In this document: positions 30,044-38,344 of the stretch, in pieces
How positions within the stretch are numbered: the stretch's first letter is position 1
Layout of the letters: every line of letters starts with the position of its first letter
Assembly: GCF_021648885.1 (NCBI RefSeq)
Contig: NZ_JAKJHZ010000010.1
Location: 62,001 to 126,000 of the forward strand
DNA length: 64,000 nucleotides
Source of the DNA: Nocardioides potassii
Lineage (GTDB): Bacteria > Actinomycetota > Actinomycetes > Propionibacteriales > Nocardioidaceae
Reading direction: 5' to 3'
The notes under the pieces: model-generated
Database searches by the model: none
Seen by the model: only the letters and a program-made list of their open reading frames with translations
What the model was told of the DNA's origin: nothing
Translations under genes and position numbers: made by a program

Positions 30044-32569
30044 GTGCCCGAGCAGTTCCAGCCGGACCAGCAGGTCGACCGGGTCGCCGACATCCACGGC
30101 ACCCGTACGCCGCACGCGAAGGGCACGGTGTGGCCGGCCCGGGTGGACCAGTACCTCGACCCGGGTGTCGAGGAGTCCGACGTCGAGCGCTGGGTGCAGT
30201 CGGCGTGCCTGCTCTGCAGCAACGGCTGCGGGGTCGACATCGCCGTCAAGGCCGGCGCGATGGTCGGCGTCCGCGGGCGCGCGACCGACGTCGTCAACCA
30301 CGGCCGCCTCGGACCCAAGGGGCTGTACGGCTCCACGCGCTGGGCCAGCGCAGGGGACCGGCTGACCACGCCCCTCGTGCGACAGGGCGGGCGCCTCGTC
30401 GAGAGCGACTGGGAGACCGCGATGGGCCGCATCGTCGAGCGGTCGCGGGCGCTGCTGGACGAGAAGGGGCCGCTGAGCCACGGCTTCTACACCTCGGGAC
30501 AGCTCTTCCTCGAGGAGTACTACGCGCTGGCCGTCATCGGGAAGGCCGGCATCGGGACGCCCCACATGGACGGCAACACCCGGCTGTGCACCGCCACCGC
30601 CGCGGCCGCCTTCAAGGAGTCGTTCGGCGCCGACGGCCAGCCCGGGTCGTACACCGACATCGAGCACTGCGACGCGGTCTTCCTCTACGGCCACAACATG
30701 CCCGAGACCCAGACCGTGCTCTGGGCGCGCATCCTCGACCGCACCCGCGGCGACGACCCGCCCGTCGTCGTCTGCGTCGACCCGCGGCGCACGCTGGTCG
30801 CGCGGGAGGCCGAGCGGACCGGCGGCGTGCACCTCGCGCCCCGCGTCGGCACCAACCTCGCGCTGATGAACGGCCTGACCCGCGAGCTGTTCGAGCACGG
30901 CTGGGTGGACGACGACTGGGTCGCCGCCCACACCCTCGGCGTCGACGACCTGCGGGAGGTCGTCGCCCCCTTCACCCCTGAGCGCGTCGCGACGGTGTGC
31001 GGCGTCGACGCGGACGACGTACGGCGCGCGGCGCGGATCTTCGGCGAGAGCGGGTCCGTGCTGTCCACGGTCCTGCAGGGCTTCTACCAGTCACACCAGG
31101 CGACCGCGGCCTCCGTCGCCGTCAACAACCTCCACCTGCTGCGCGGGATGATCGGCCGTCCCGGCGCGGGCATCCTGCAGATGAACGGCCAGCCCACTGC
31201 GCAGAACAACCGCGAGTGCGGGGCAGACGGGGACCTGCCGGGCTTCCGCAACTGGGACAACGAGGCGCACGTGAAGCAGCTTGCCGAGGCGTGGGACGTC
31301 GACCCGATGGTCATCCCGCACTGGGCGCCGCCGACGCACGCGATGCAGATCTTCTCCTACGCCGAGACCGGCTCGATCGGGTTTCTCTGGATCTCGGCGA
31401 CCAACCCCGCAGTGTCGATGCCCGAGGCCGCACGGATCCGGAGGATCCTCCAGGGCGACCAGTGCTTCGTCGTCGTGCAGGACCTCTTCCTCACCGAGAC
31501 CGCCGAGCTCGCCGACGTCGTGCTCCCGGCAGCCGGCTGGGGCGAGAAGACCGGCTGCTTCACCAACGTCAACCGCACGGTCCACCTGTCCGAGCAGGCC
31601 GTCGAGCCGCCCGGCGAGGCTCGCAGCGACCTCGACATCTTCCTGATGTACGCCGACCGCATGGGTTTCACGAACCAGTCGGGACAGCCGCTGATCAGCT
31701 GGCGGACCTCCGAGGAGGTGTTCGACGCCTGGGCCGCGGTGACGGCCGGGCGCCCCGTCGACTACACCGGTCTGTCCTACGAGAAGCTGCGCGGGCCGAG
31801 CGGCATCCCGTGGCCGGTCAACGACGAGCACCCGGACGGCACCGACCGGCTCTACGCCGACGCGGTCTTCCCGACCGACACGGACGTCTGCGAGACCTAC
31901 GGCCACGACCTCGCGACCGGCGGCACGGTGTCGGAGGCCGAGCACCGGGCGTCGGCACCTGCCGGGCGGGCCTTCCTCAAGGGAGCGGCGTACTCGCCCC
32001 CGCACGAGCTGCCGTCCGACGACTTCCCGCTGCTCTACACGACCGGTCGCACGGTCTATCACTTCCACACCCGCACGAAGACCGGGCGATCGCGCGACCT
32101 CGACCGAGCGGCACCGGACGCGTGGGTCGAGCTGTCGGCGCACGACGCGGCGGAGCGCGGGATCGAGGAGGGTGACTGGGTCCGCGTGGAGTCGCCGCGC
32201 GGCGCGATCGAGGTGCGGGCCCGCGTCGGCCAGGTCATGCCCGGCGCGGTCTTCGCTCCGTTCCACTACGGCCACTGGCAGCCGGACGCCGACGCGGCCC
32301 CGGACGCCGGGCACCGGCTCGCCAACGAGCTCACCATGACGGTGTGGGACCCGGTCTCGAAGCAACCGACCTTCAAGACCGCCGCCTGCCAGGTGACCCG
32401 GCTGCGTGACGGCGACGGCCCCGCGCCGGCGCCTACGACCGCCGCGTCCGCGCCGGCCGGCCCTTCCCGACGCCGACCACGCCCGACGGCCGGGGGCGGC
32501 CCCACGACCAGCCAGGTGCTGGCGGAGACGCCGACCTACCCGCTCGACCCCGCGCAAGGAGACTCGTGA
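30044..32569 (+). CDS. molybdopterin oxidoreductase (formate dehydrogenase/assimilatory nitrate reductase-like)
   Basis: 841 residues. N-terminal iron-sulfur segment CLLCSNGC has Cys55, Cys58 and Cys62; the fourth ligand position reads GRLGPKG, with Gly90 where Fdh and Nap enzymes have Cys. NTRLCTATAAAAF places Cys182 as the molybdenum ligand, as in NapA/NarB. Molybdopterin-dinucleotide domains follow (LYGHNMPETQTVLWARIL; LQMNGQPTAQNNRECGADGDLPGFRN; FLWISATNPAVSMPEA; HFHTRTKTGRSRDLDRAAPDAWVELSAHDAAERGIEEGDWVRVES). The last 60 residues are Ala/Pro/Arg-rich linker. Soluble, no Tat signal, so cytosolic. The GGAGGAG upstream supports the GTG start. Its stop overlaps the next gene. Confidence 0.87.
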   Translation: MPEQFQPDQQVDRVADIHGTRTPHAKGTVWPARVDQYLDPGVEESDVERWVQSACLLCSNGCGVDIAVKAGAMVGVRGRATDVVNHGRLGPKGLYGSTRWASAGDRLTTPLVRQGGRLVESDWETAMGRIVERSRALLDEKGPLSHGFYTSGQLFLEEYYALAVIGKAGIGTPHMDGNTRLCTATAAAAFKESFGADGQPGSYTDIEHCDAVFLYGHNMPETQTVLWARILDRTRGDDPPVVVCVDPRRTLVAREAERTGGVHLAPRVGTNLALMNGLTRELFEHGWVDDDWVAAHTLGVDDLREVVAPFTPERVATVCGVDADDVRRAARIFGESGSVLSTVLQGFYQSHQATAASVAVNNLHLLRGMIGRPGAGILQMNGQPTAQNNRECGADGDLPGFRNWDNEAHVKQLAEAWDVDPMVIPHWAPPTHAMQIFSYAETGSIGFLWISATNPAVSMPEAARIRRILQGDQCFVVVQDLFLTETAELADVVLPAAGWGEKTGCFTNVNRTVHLSEQAVEPPGEARSDLDIFLMYADRMGFTNQSGQPLISWRTSEEVFDAWAAVTAGRPVDYTGLSYEKLRGPSGIPWPVNDEHPDGTDRLYADAVFPTDTDVCETYGHDLATGGTVSEAEHRASAPAGRAFLKGAAYSPPHELPSDDFPLLYTTGRTVYHFHTRTKTGRSRDLDRAAPDAWVELSAHDAAERGIEEGDWVRVESPRGAIEVRARVGQVMPGAVFAPFHYGHWQPDADAAPDAGHRLANELTMTVWDPVSKQPTFKTAACQVTRLRDGDGPAPAPTTAASAPAGPSRRRPRPTAGGGPTTSQVLAETPTYPLDPAQGDS

Positions 32570-33030
32570 TGCCGCACCTCACCACCTACCTCGGCCTCGC
32601 CGACCGCAGCGAGGAGACCCTCGCGGACTCGTTCCGAGCGATCGGTGAGGGCCACGCCGACGTCGCCGACGTCTTCCACACCTGCGGCATGCTCGCCGGC
32701 TGGTCCGACGAGCACCGGACGGCGCTGGCACCCGTCGTCGAGCGCTACGGCGAGGCCGAGGTCGACGAGCCCGACCGCCTCCACGCCGCCGGCCTCGCCG
32801 AGGCACGGCCGGGCGAGATCGGGCTGCTCCGCGACCTGCAGGACCTCCACGTCCTCGCCAGCCTCGTCCAGACGACCTGGATGGTCGTCGCGCAGGGGGC
32901 GCAGGGCCTCCGTGACCCCGAGCTGCTGCGGGTCGCGCAGGAGGCGGGCGAGCAGACCGCCCGGCAGATCACGTGGCTCGGCACCCGGATCAAGGTCGCG
33001 GCGCCGCAGGCACTGATCGTCGCGCCCTAG
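32569..33030 (+). CDS. small helical protein, ferritin-like, partner of the oxidoreductase
   Basis: 153 residues, almost entirely helical, no signal. HADVADVFHTCGMLAGWSDEHRTALAPVVERYGE and LRDLQDLHVLASLVQTTWMVVAQGAQGLRDPELL contain His, Glu and Cys spaced as in ferritin-like or hemerythrin-like bundles, but no family is certain. AAGGAGA lies 6 bases before the ATG, favoured over a GTG one codon earlier. The start overlaps the stop of the molybdopterin enzyme, so the two are made together; an electron-transfer or assembly role is inferred. Confidence 0.72.
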   Translation: MPHLTTYLGLADRSEETLADSFRAIGEGHADVADVFHTCGMLAGWSDEHRTALAPVVERYGEAEVDEPDRLHAAGLAEARPGEIGLLRDLQDLHVLASLVQTTWMVVAQGAQGLRDPELLRVAQEAGEQTARQITWLGTRIKVAAPQALIVAP

Positions 33031-33061
33031 GTGCGTCCTGGGCTGCGCGTGGATGCCGCGG

Positions 33062-34510
33062 TCAGGTGCCGCAGAAGGTGGTGTAGCGACCGAAGGAGTC
33101 CGGCGCGGGCTCGGCGTAGTCCTCGAGCCCGGGGCGTACGTCGTACGGCGCCGCGAGCACCTCGAGCAGCCGCTCGACGGGGCCGAGGTCGCCGCTGGTC
33201 GCGGCCGTGAGGGCCTGCTCGACGAGGTGGTTGCGCGGCACGTAGGCCGGGTTGACCCGGTCCATCGCGTCGGCGTCGGGGGAGAGCGCGAGCCAGCGCT
33301 CGCTCCACGCGTCGAAGGCAGCGAGGTCGAGGACGAGGGCGCGGGCGGGCTCGAGGTCACCGCGGGCCGCGGCGCCGAGGCCGCGGAAGAACGACGTGTG
33401 GTCGACGTGGTTGTCCCGCATGAGCGCGACGAGGTCGGACACCAGCTCCTCCGGGGCGTGCGCGACACCGAGCTTGGCGTGCATCCCGGCCGTCCAGGCC
33501 GCGGAGTAGCGGTCGCGGAACGTCTGCAGGGACGCGGTCGCGACCTCGACCGCCGCCTCCTCGGTGTCGGCGAGCAGCGGCAGGATCGACTCGGCGAAGC
33601 GGGCGAGGTTCCACCCCGCGACGATCGGCTGGTTGCCGAACGCGTAGCGCCCCTGCTCGTCGATCGAGCTGAAGACGGTGGCCGGGTCGAAGGCGTCGAT
33701 GAAGGCGCACGGGCCGTAGTCGATGGTCTCGCCGGAGATCGTCATGTTGTCGGTGTTCATCACGCCGTGGACGAAGCCGATCAGCATCCACTGCGCGACC
33801 AGCTCCGCCTGCGCCTGCATGACCGACTCGAAGAACGCGACGTACGGCGTCTCGGCGTCCGCGGCGGCGGGATGGTGCCGCGCGATCGCGTGGTCGGCGA
33901 GGCGGCGCAGCAGGTCGGTGTCGCCGGTGGAGCGGGCGTACTGGAAGGTCCCGACCCGCAGGTGGCTGCTCGCGACCCGGGCCAGCACCGCACCGGGCAG
34001 GACGGCCTCGCGGCGTACGGGCCGACCGGTCGCGACGACGGCGAGCGAGCGCGTGGTCGGGATCCCGAGGGCGTTCATGGCCTCGCTCACGACGTACTCG
34101 CGCAGCATCGGTCCGACCGCGGCGAAGCCGTCGCCGCCGCGGGAGAACGGCGTGCGTCCGGAGCCCTTGAGGTGCAGGTCGCGCAACTCACCGCCTGGCC
34201 CGGTCACCTCGCCCATCAGCAGCGCACGGCCGTCGCCGAGGCGGGGTGAGTAGCCACCGAACTGGTGCCCGGCATAGGCCTGTGCCACGGGCGTCGCGCC
34301 GGGCGGGACAACGGTCCCGGTGAGCATCCCGATGCCCTCGTCGGTGTGCAGCCACGCGGGGTCGAGCCCGAGGTCGGCGGCGAGCGCCTTGTTGAGCAGG
34401 AGCAGCCGCGGCTCGGGCGTCTCGGCGGCCTGCCAGGGGAGCGCGAGGTCGGGAAGCTCGGTCGCGTAGCGGCTGCCGAGGCTGGTCGTGGTGGACGCGG
34501 ACGTCGACAC
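33062..34510 (-). CDS. selO: SelO/YdiU protein AMPylase
   Basis: 482 residues. Pseudokinase-fold AMPylase that transfers AMP to proteins, linked to redox stress. Signatures: [68 protein letters not shown] (metal/ATP site), and a C-terminal Cys three residues from the end (FCGT), where some homologues have selenocysteine. Start: GTG at 34510, which has GAAGGAG 11 bases upstream; a GTG four codons earlier sits directly against the ribosome-binding site. Separated by 40 bases from the GAF-ANTAR gene on the same strand. Confidence 0.93.
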   Translation of the reverse strand: MSTSASTTTSLGSRYATELPDLALPWQAAETPEPRLLLLNKALAADLGLDPAWLHTDEGIGMLTGTVVPPGATPVAQAYAGHQFGGYSPRLGDGRALLMGEVTGPGGELRDLHLKGSGRTPFSRGGDGFAAVGPMLREYVVSEAMNALGIPTTRSLAVVATGRPVRREAVLPGAVLARVASSHLRVGTFQYARSTGDTDLLRRLADHAIARHHPAAADAETPYVAFFESVMQAQAELVAQWMLIGFVHGVMNTDNMTISGETIDYGPCAFIDAFDPATVFSSIDEQGRYAFGNQPIVAGWNLARFAESILPLLADTEEAAVEVATASLQTFRDRYSAAWTAGMHAKLGVAHAPEELVSDLVALMRDNHVDHTSFFRGLGAAARGDLEPARALVLDLAAFDAWSERWLALSPDADAMDRVNPAYVPRNHLVEQALTAATSGDLGPVERLLEVLAAPYDVRPGLEDYAEPAPDSFGRYTTFCGT

Positions 34511-34550
34511 GGGCGGATTCACTCCTTCGAGGATACGCGGGGTGAGTGGG

Positions 34551-35252
34551 TCAGTCCGTGTGGTGGAGGTCGATGATGACGATCGCGAGCTCCACCACCG
34601 GCACGTCGGCGCGGAGCGCCGCGTCGTCCAGCCGCCGGCGTGCCTCGGCCACCGAGATCCCGTTGCGCGCGGCCACGATGCCCGTCGCTGCCTCGACCCG
34701 GGCGAGCGCGCGCAGGTCCGCGGGGGCCCGCTGCGCGGCTGTCCTGGTGGTGAACGAGAGGTCGGCGTTGGCCACCACGCCCGGGGCCCAGGCGTCGAAG
34801 ACCTCGGCGAGAGCCTTGTGGACACCCACGAAGGTGTCGGCGGCCCGACCGTAGAGGTTGACCGTCGCGACGACCTCCTCGTCCTTGATCACGGGCAGCG
34901 TGAGGGTGCTCTGCACCCCGTGCGCCGCGCTCGCGCGGGCGAACTCCTGCCACCGGTCCTCGTCCAGCAGGCCCTCGGCCGACGTCGCGATGCCGTGGCC
35001 CATGTCCATCGCGTCGACGCACGGTCCGCTGGCGACGTACTGCACGGCGTCGAGCGCCGCGATCTGCTCGTCGGTCGCCACGAGCGTGAACGTGATGCCC
35101 TCCCGGCGTGAGGCGATGCTCACGCCGACCAGCCCGGGCGCCACCTGCCGGGCGCGGTCGGCTGTGGCGCGCAGCTGGTCGAGGAGGGTGTGCTCGCCGA
35201 GGACGACGTCCAGCTCGTCGATCGCTCGCAGGGTCTCTGGGATCGGCTCCAC
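34551..35252 (-). CDS. GAF-ANTAR antitermination regulator
   Basis: 233 residues from GTG at 35252 (AAGGA 5 bases upstream). GAF-like sensor about 20-150 ([45 protein letters not shown]...[21 protein letters not shown]) and ANTAR RNA-binding domain about 160-225 ([47 protein letters not shown]). ANTAR proteins bind paired hexaloop hairpins in leader RNA to stop termination. Target RNAs are not apparent in this window. The conserved Ala-Gly core is present (AATGIV). Confidence 0.87.
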   Translation of the reverse strand: MEPIPETLRAIDELDVVLGEHTLLDQLRATADRARQVAPGLVGVSIASRREGITFTLVATDEQIAALDAVQYVASGPCVDAMDMGHGIATSAEGLLDEDRWQEFARASAAHGVQSTLTLPVIKDEEVVATVNLYGRAADTFVGVHKALAEVFDAWAPGVVANADLSFTTRTAAQRAPADLRALARVEAATGIVAARNGISVAEARRRLDDAALRADVPVVELAIVIIDLHHTD

Positions 35253-35287
35253 GCCAGTCCTTACCCGACTGCCTGCGGCGTCATGCC

Positions 35288-36853
35288 TCACGCACCCCCG
35301 GCGGGCAGCTCCTCGAGCATGATCTCCGGGTTGTCGCGGGCGGTGACCATCGCGCGCCACTGGTCGACGAAGAGCGCCATGTGGGTGCCGTCGCTGCGCT
35401 CGAGGACCTCGACGCCGCGCATCCCCTTCAGCGCGTTCGCGCCGTCGGCGTCGGTGCGCCGGGCGACCTGGTAGTCGAGCCGCGAGAACCGGATCGGCGA
35501 GTTGAACTCATTGGTCATGCGGTCCTCGACGACCTCGAACTGCATCGGGCCGACGGCAGCGAGGACGGGGTTCTGGTCGCCGCGCAGGTCCGAGCGGAGC
35601 ACCTGGACCACCCCCTCCTGGTCGAGCTGCTCGATGCCGCGCCGGAACTGCTTGTAGCGGCCGATGTCGCCCGCGCTCGCGGTGACGAAGTGCTCCGGTG
35701 CGAAGCTCGGGACCGGCGGGTACTCGATCGCATCGCCGACGTAGACCGTGTCCCCGACGCGCAGCGCCTGGGCGTTGACGAAGCCGACGATGTCACCGGG
35801 CTCGGCGGTCTCGACGACCGTGGTGTCGCGGCCGAAGACGGACTGGGCGAACTTCGTGGCGAACGGCTTGCCGGTGCCGGCGTGCGTGACGACCATGCCG
35901 CGCTCGAAGGTGCCGGAGACGACGCGGGCGTAGGCGAGCCGGTCGCGGTGCTGGTTGTTCATGCCCGACTGCACCTTGAAGACGAACGCGCTGAAGTCGT
36001 CGTCCACGTCGCGCACCGACCCGTCGACGCCCTCGGTCGGGCTCGGGTCCGGGGCGATGTCGAGCAGCAGGTCGAGCAGCTGCGCGACGCCGAAGTTCTG
36101 CAGCGCCGAGGCGAACATGACGGGCGTGGTCTCGCCGGCCAGGAAACGCGCCTGGTCGTGGTCGGCCTCGTCCAGCGTGAGCAGCTCGTGCTCCTCGACG
36201 GCCGCCTCCCAGAGAGGTACGTCGTCCTCCTCCACCTCGTCGGACGACATCCGACGCTCGGGGGCGCGCGTCGCACCGCCGGCCGTGCGGGTGTACTTCA
36301 CGAACTCGCCGGTCCTGCGGTCGAGGACGCCGCGGAAGTCGCCCGCCTCGCCGACCGGCCAGGTCAGGGGAGTGGGGCGCAGGCCGATCTTCTCCTGGAT
36401 CAGGTCCATCAGCTCGAGCGCGGAGAGGCCGGGGCGGTCCCACTTGTTGATCACCGTCATGACCGGGATGCCGCGCAGCGCGCAGACCTTGAAGAGCTTG
36501 AGGGTCTGCGGCTCGAGGCCCTTGCCGGCGTCGACGAGCATCACGGCGGAGTCGACGGCCGACAGCACGCGGTAGGTGTCCTCGGAGAAGTCGCTGTGGC
36601 CCGGGGTGTCGACGAGGTTGATGACGTGGTCGCGGTAGACGAACTGCAGTGCGGCGGAGGTGATCGAGATGCCGCGGGCCTTCTCCATCGCCATCCAGTC
36701 CGACACCGTCGCGCGGCGGTCGCCCTTGCCGTGGACCGCGCCCGCCTCGGTGATCACTCGCGCGTGCAGCGCGAGCGCCTCCGTGAGCGTCGACTTGCCG
36801 GCGTCGGGGTGGCTGATGACGGCGAACGTACGGCGGGGGCGGGCGTCGGGCAC
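35288..36853 (-). CDS. prfC: peptide chain release factor 3
   Basis: 521 residues. GTPase that recycles release factors 1 and 2 from the ribosome. Motifs in order: G1 SHPDAGKST (14-22), G2 RGISIT, G3 DTPGHSDF, G4 NKWD; domain II and III follow (TPVMFASALQNFGVAQLLDLLLD; VFKVQSGMNNQHRDRLAYARVVSG; VGPMQFEVVEDRM). ATG at 36853. It lies 34 bases after the sigma-like gene and could be read from the same transcript, but no functional link is known. Confidence 0.96.
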   Translation of the reverse strand: MPDARPRRTFAVISHPDAGKSTLTEALALHARVITEAGAVHGKGDRRATVSDWMAMEKARGISITSAALQFVYRDHVINLVDTPGHSDFSEDTYRVLSAVDSAVMLVDAGKGLEPQTLKLFKVCALRGIPVMTVINKWDRPGLSALELMDLIQEKIGLRPTPLTWPVGEAGDFRGVLDRRTGEFVKYTRTAGGATRAPERRMSSDEVEEDDVPLWEAAVEEHELLTLDEADHDQARFLAGETTPVMFASALQNFGVAQLLDLLLDIAPDPSPTEGVDGSVRDVDDDFSAFVFKVQSGMNNQHRDRLAYARVVSGTFERGMVVTHAGTGKPFATKFAQSVFGRDTTVVETAEPGDIVGFVNAQALRVGDTVYVGDAIEYPPVPSFAPEHFVTASAGDIGRYKQFRRGIEQLDQEGVVQVLRSDLRGDQNPVLAAVGPMQFEVVEDRMTNEFNSPIRFSRLDYQVARRTDADGANALKGMRGVEVLERSDGTHMALFVDQWRAMVTARDNPEIMLEELPAGGA

Positions 36854-36887
36854 CGCCCGAATCTACCGGCCTGGCGGCTGCCGGCAC

Positions 36888-37397
36888 TCATCGCCGGACG
36901 CCTGCGACTGCCAGCGTCCGCAGCCCGTCGGCGATCAGCTGCGCCGCGGGGGCCCCTCCGTAGACCTGCACGTCGATGCTCCGGTGGTCGAGGCCGTCGG
37001 ACCAGGCGCGGCGCACGGCATGGGCCTCCACGGCGGAGGCCCCCGCTGCGCGCAACCGCGCCTCCACCGCGCGCCCCGCCGACGCCGGCGCGCTGGCCGG
37101 GGACTCTCGCCGCGACCGCGTCGCGCGGCGGTGGGCGATCGAGATGACCCAGGCCGATGCGCTCGCCGTGGTGGCGTCGTACGACGGTGCGCGACGCCAG
37201 ACCTCGAGGAACGCGTCGCGGGTGACGGTCTCGGCGGTGGCCCGGTCGGGGGTCAGGCACGACACGAGGCCGAAGACCTTGGGGGCCAGCTCGTCGTAGA
37301 GCGCGGTGAAGGCGCCGACGTCGCCGCGTGCGGTCAGGAGCAGCAGCTGCTCCCGACCCGGACGCGCGTCGTCTCGCGTCGTCGTACCTCCGACCAC
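36888..37397 (-). CDS. sigma-70-family (SigK-like) protein with decayed region 4
   Basis: 169 residues. Region 2 is good: FTALYDELAPKVFGLVSCLTPDRATAETVTRDAFLEVWRRAPSYDATTASASAWVISIAHRRATRSRRES, as in SigK-like ECF factors. Region 4, which reads the -35 element, is degenerate: the expected LP-x2-QREAL...GLTHREVAELLGVPLGTVKTRI appears as AVEAHAVRRAWSDGLDHRSIDVQVYGGAPAAQLIADGLRTL. It may be a specialised or failing sigma, or a protein that binds RNA polymerase without recognising -35. No anti-sigma gene is adjacent. Divergent from an OhrR-like regulator, with an inverted repeat between. Confidence 0.78.
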   Translation of the reverse strand: MVGGTTTRDDARPGREQLLLLTARGDVGAFTALYDELAPKVFGLVSCLTPDRATAETVTRDAFLEVWRRAPSYDATTASASAWVISIAHRRATRSRRESPASAPASAGRAVEARLRAAGASAVEAHAVRRAWSDGLDHRSIDVQVYGGAPAAQLIADGLRTLAVAGVRR

Positions 37398-37437
37398 AGG
37401 TGCCCTCCCAAGCTCCCCGCTGCGGCATCATGCCTCG

Positions 37438-37458
37438 TGCACAAACCACTTGTGTGCA
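37438..37458. promoter_or_regulatory. inverted repeat, candidate operator of the OhrR-like regulator
   Basis: TGCACA (37438-37443) and TGTGCA (37453-37458), 9-base spacer, 30 bases upstream of the MarR-type gene and 40 bases upstream of the divergent sigma-like gene. The placement suits autoregulation by the MarR protein and possible control of the sigma-like gene. It differs from the AT-rich ohrR operator known in Bacillus. Confidence 0.55.
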
Positions 37459-37488
37459 AGGTATCGGATCGTGGGGCAGAATGGGGGC

Positions 37489-37923
37489 ATGAGGACCACC
37501 GAGGCACCGCCGCTCGACCAGCAGCTGTGCTTCGACCTCTACGCCGCCTCTCGCGCGGTCACCGCGGCGTACCGGCCGGTGCTCACCGAGCTCGGGATCA
37601 CCTATCCGCAGTACCTCGTCCTCGTCGTCCTGTGGGAGCACGAGAGCTGCACCGTGCGGGACCTCGCCGCGCAGCTGCGCCTCGACCACGGGACCCTCAC
37701 CCCGCTGCTCAAGCGGATGGAGGCGGGCGGTCTGGTCGAACGGCGTCGCGACGACGTCGACGAGCGCTACGTCGTGGTCTCGCTGACGACGAAGGGCGAG
37801 TCGCTGCGCTCGCACGCCGAGCGCATCCACTGCGACATGGTGGAGCAGCTGGGGCTCGACAAGCAGGAGTTCGAGGAGCTGCAGCAGACGCTGCGGACCC
37901 TCACCGCCCGCGTCTCGACGTAG
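37489..37923 (+). CDS. OhrR-like MarR-family redox regulator
   Basis: 144 residues. QLCFDLYAASRAV places Cys14 at the peroxide-reactive Cys of OhrR; the winged helix follows (ELGITYPQYLVLVVLWEHESCTVRDLAAQLRLDHGTLTPLLKRMEAGGLVERRRDDVDERYVVVSLTTKG). A second Cys is in HCDMVEQL near the C-terminus. OhrR represses ohr peroxidase until its Cys is oxidised by organic hydroperoxide; no ohr gene is in the window. ATG with GGGGG just upstream. Followed 20 bases later by the LigD phosphoesterase-like gene. Confidence 0.87.
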   Translation: MRTTEAPPLDQQLCFDLYAASRAVTAAYRPVLTELGITYPQYLVLVVLWEHESCTVRDLAAQLRLDHGTLTPLLKRMEAGGLVERRRDDVDERYVVVSLTTKGESLRSHAERIHCDMVEQLGLDKQEFEELQQTLRTLTARVST

Positions 37924-37943
37924 TCCGCCGGTACGGTGCACCG

Positions 37944-38300
37944 GTGACGTCCGCCCCGCGGTTCGTGCTGCACGACCATCGCAGGCCCAGCCCACACTTC
38001 GACCTGCGGCTGGAGGAGGACGGCGTGCTGCGGAGCTGGGCGGTGCCGAAGGGGATGCCGGACGACACCGGCCACGACCGGCTCGCGATCGCGGTCGACG
38101 ACCACGACCTCGACCACGTCGACTTCAAGGACGAGCACAAGTCGATCGCCGACGAGGGGACGTGGGAGGAGCTGGACCGCAGCGAGCGCCGGCTCCTGTT
38201 CGCGCTGCACGGTAGGACCGGCACCCGCCGCTACGCGCTCATCCACACCGGCGGGTCGCAGTGGTTGCTGCACCTCACCAAGGACCAGCCCCGGTCCTGA
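37944..38300 (+). CDS. stand-alone LigD-type 3'-phosphoesterase domain
   Basis: 118 residues, GTG start. FVLHDHRRPSPHFDLRLEEDGVLRSWAVPKG matches the LigD phosphoesterase (PE) motif K-H-x5-LHYDFRLE with its His-His-Asp metal site; RRLLFALHGRTGTRRYALIHTGGSQWLLHLTK is the C-terminal half. In LigD this domain trims 3'-phosphates and ribonucleotides at DNA ends for non-homologous joining. Here the ligase and polymerase domains are absent. Probably co-transcribed with the OhrR-like gene, so it may answer to oxidative damage; that is inferred. Confidence 0.85.
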   Translation: MTSAPRFVLHDHRRPSPHFDLRLEEDGVLRSWAVPKGMPDDTGHDRLAIAVDDHDLDHVDFKDEHKSIADEGTWEELDRSERRLLFALHGRTGTRRYALIHTGGSQWLLHLTKDQPRS

Positions 38301-38344
38301 CGGGGACTCGACAACCAAAGCCGCGCTGCCGACGTCACAGGCGC

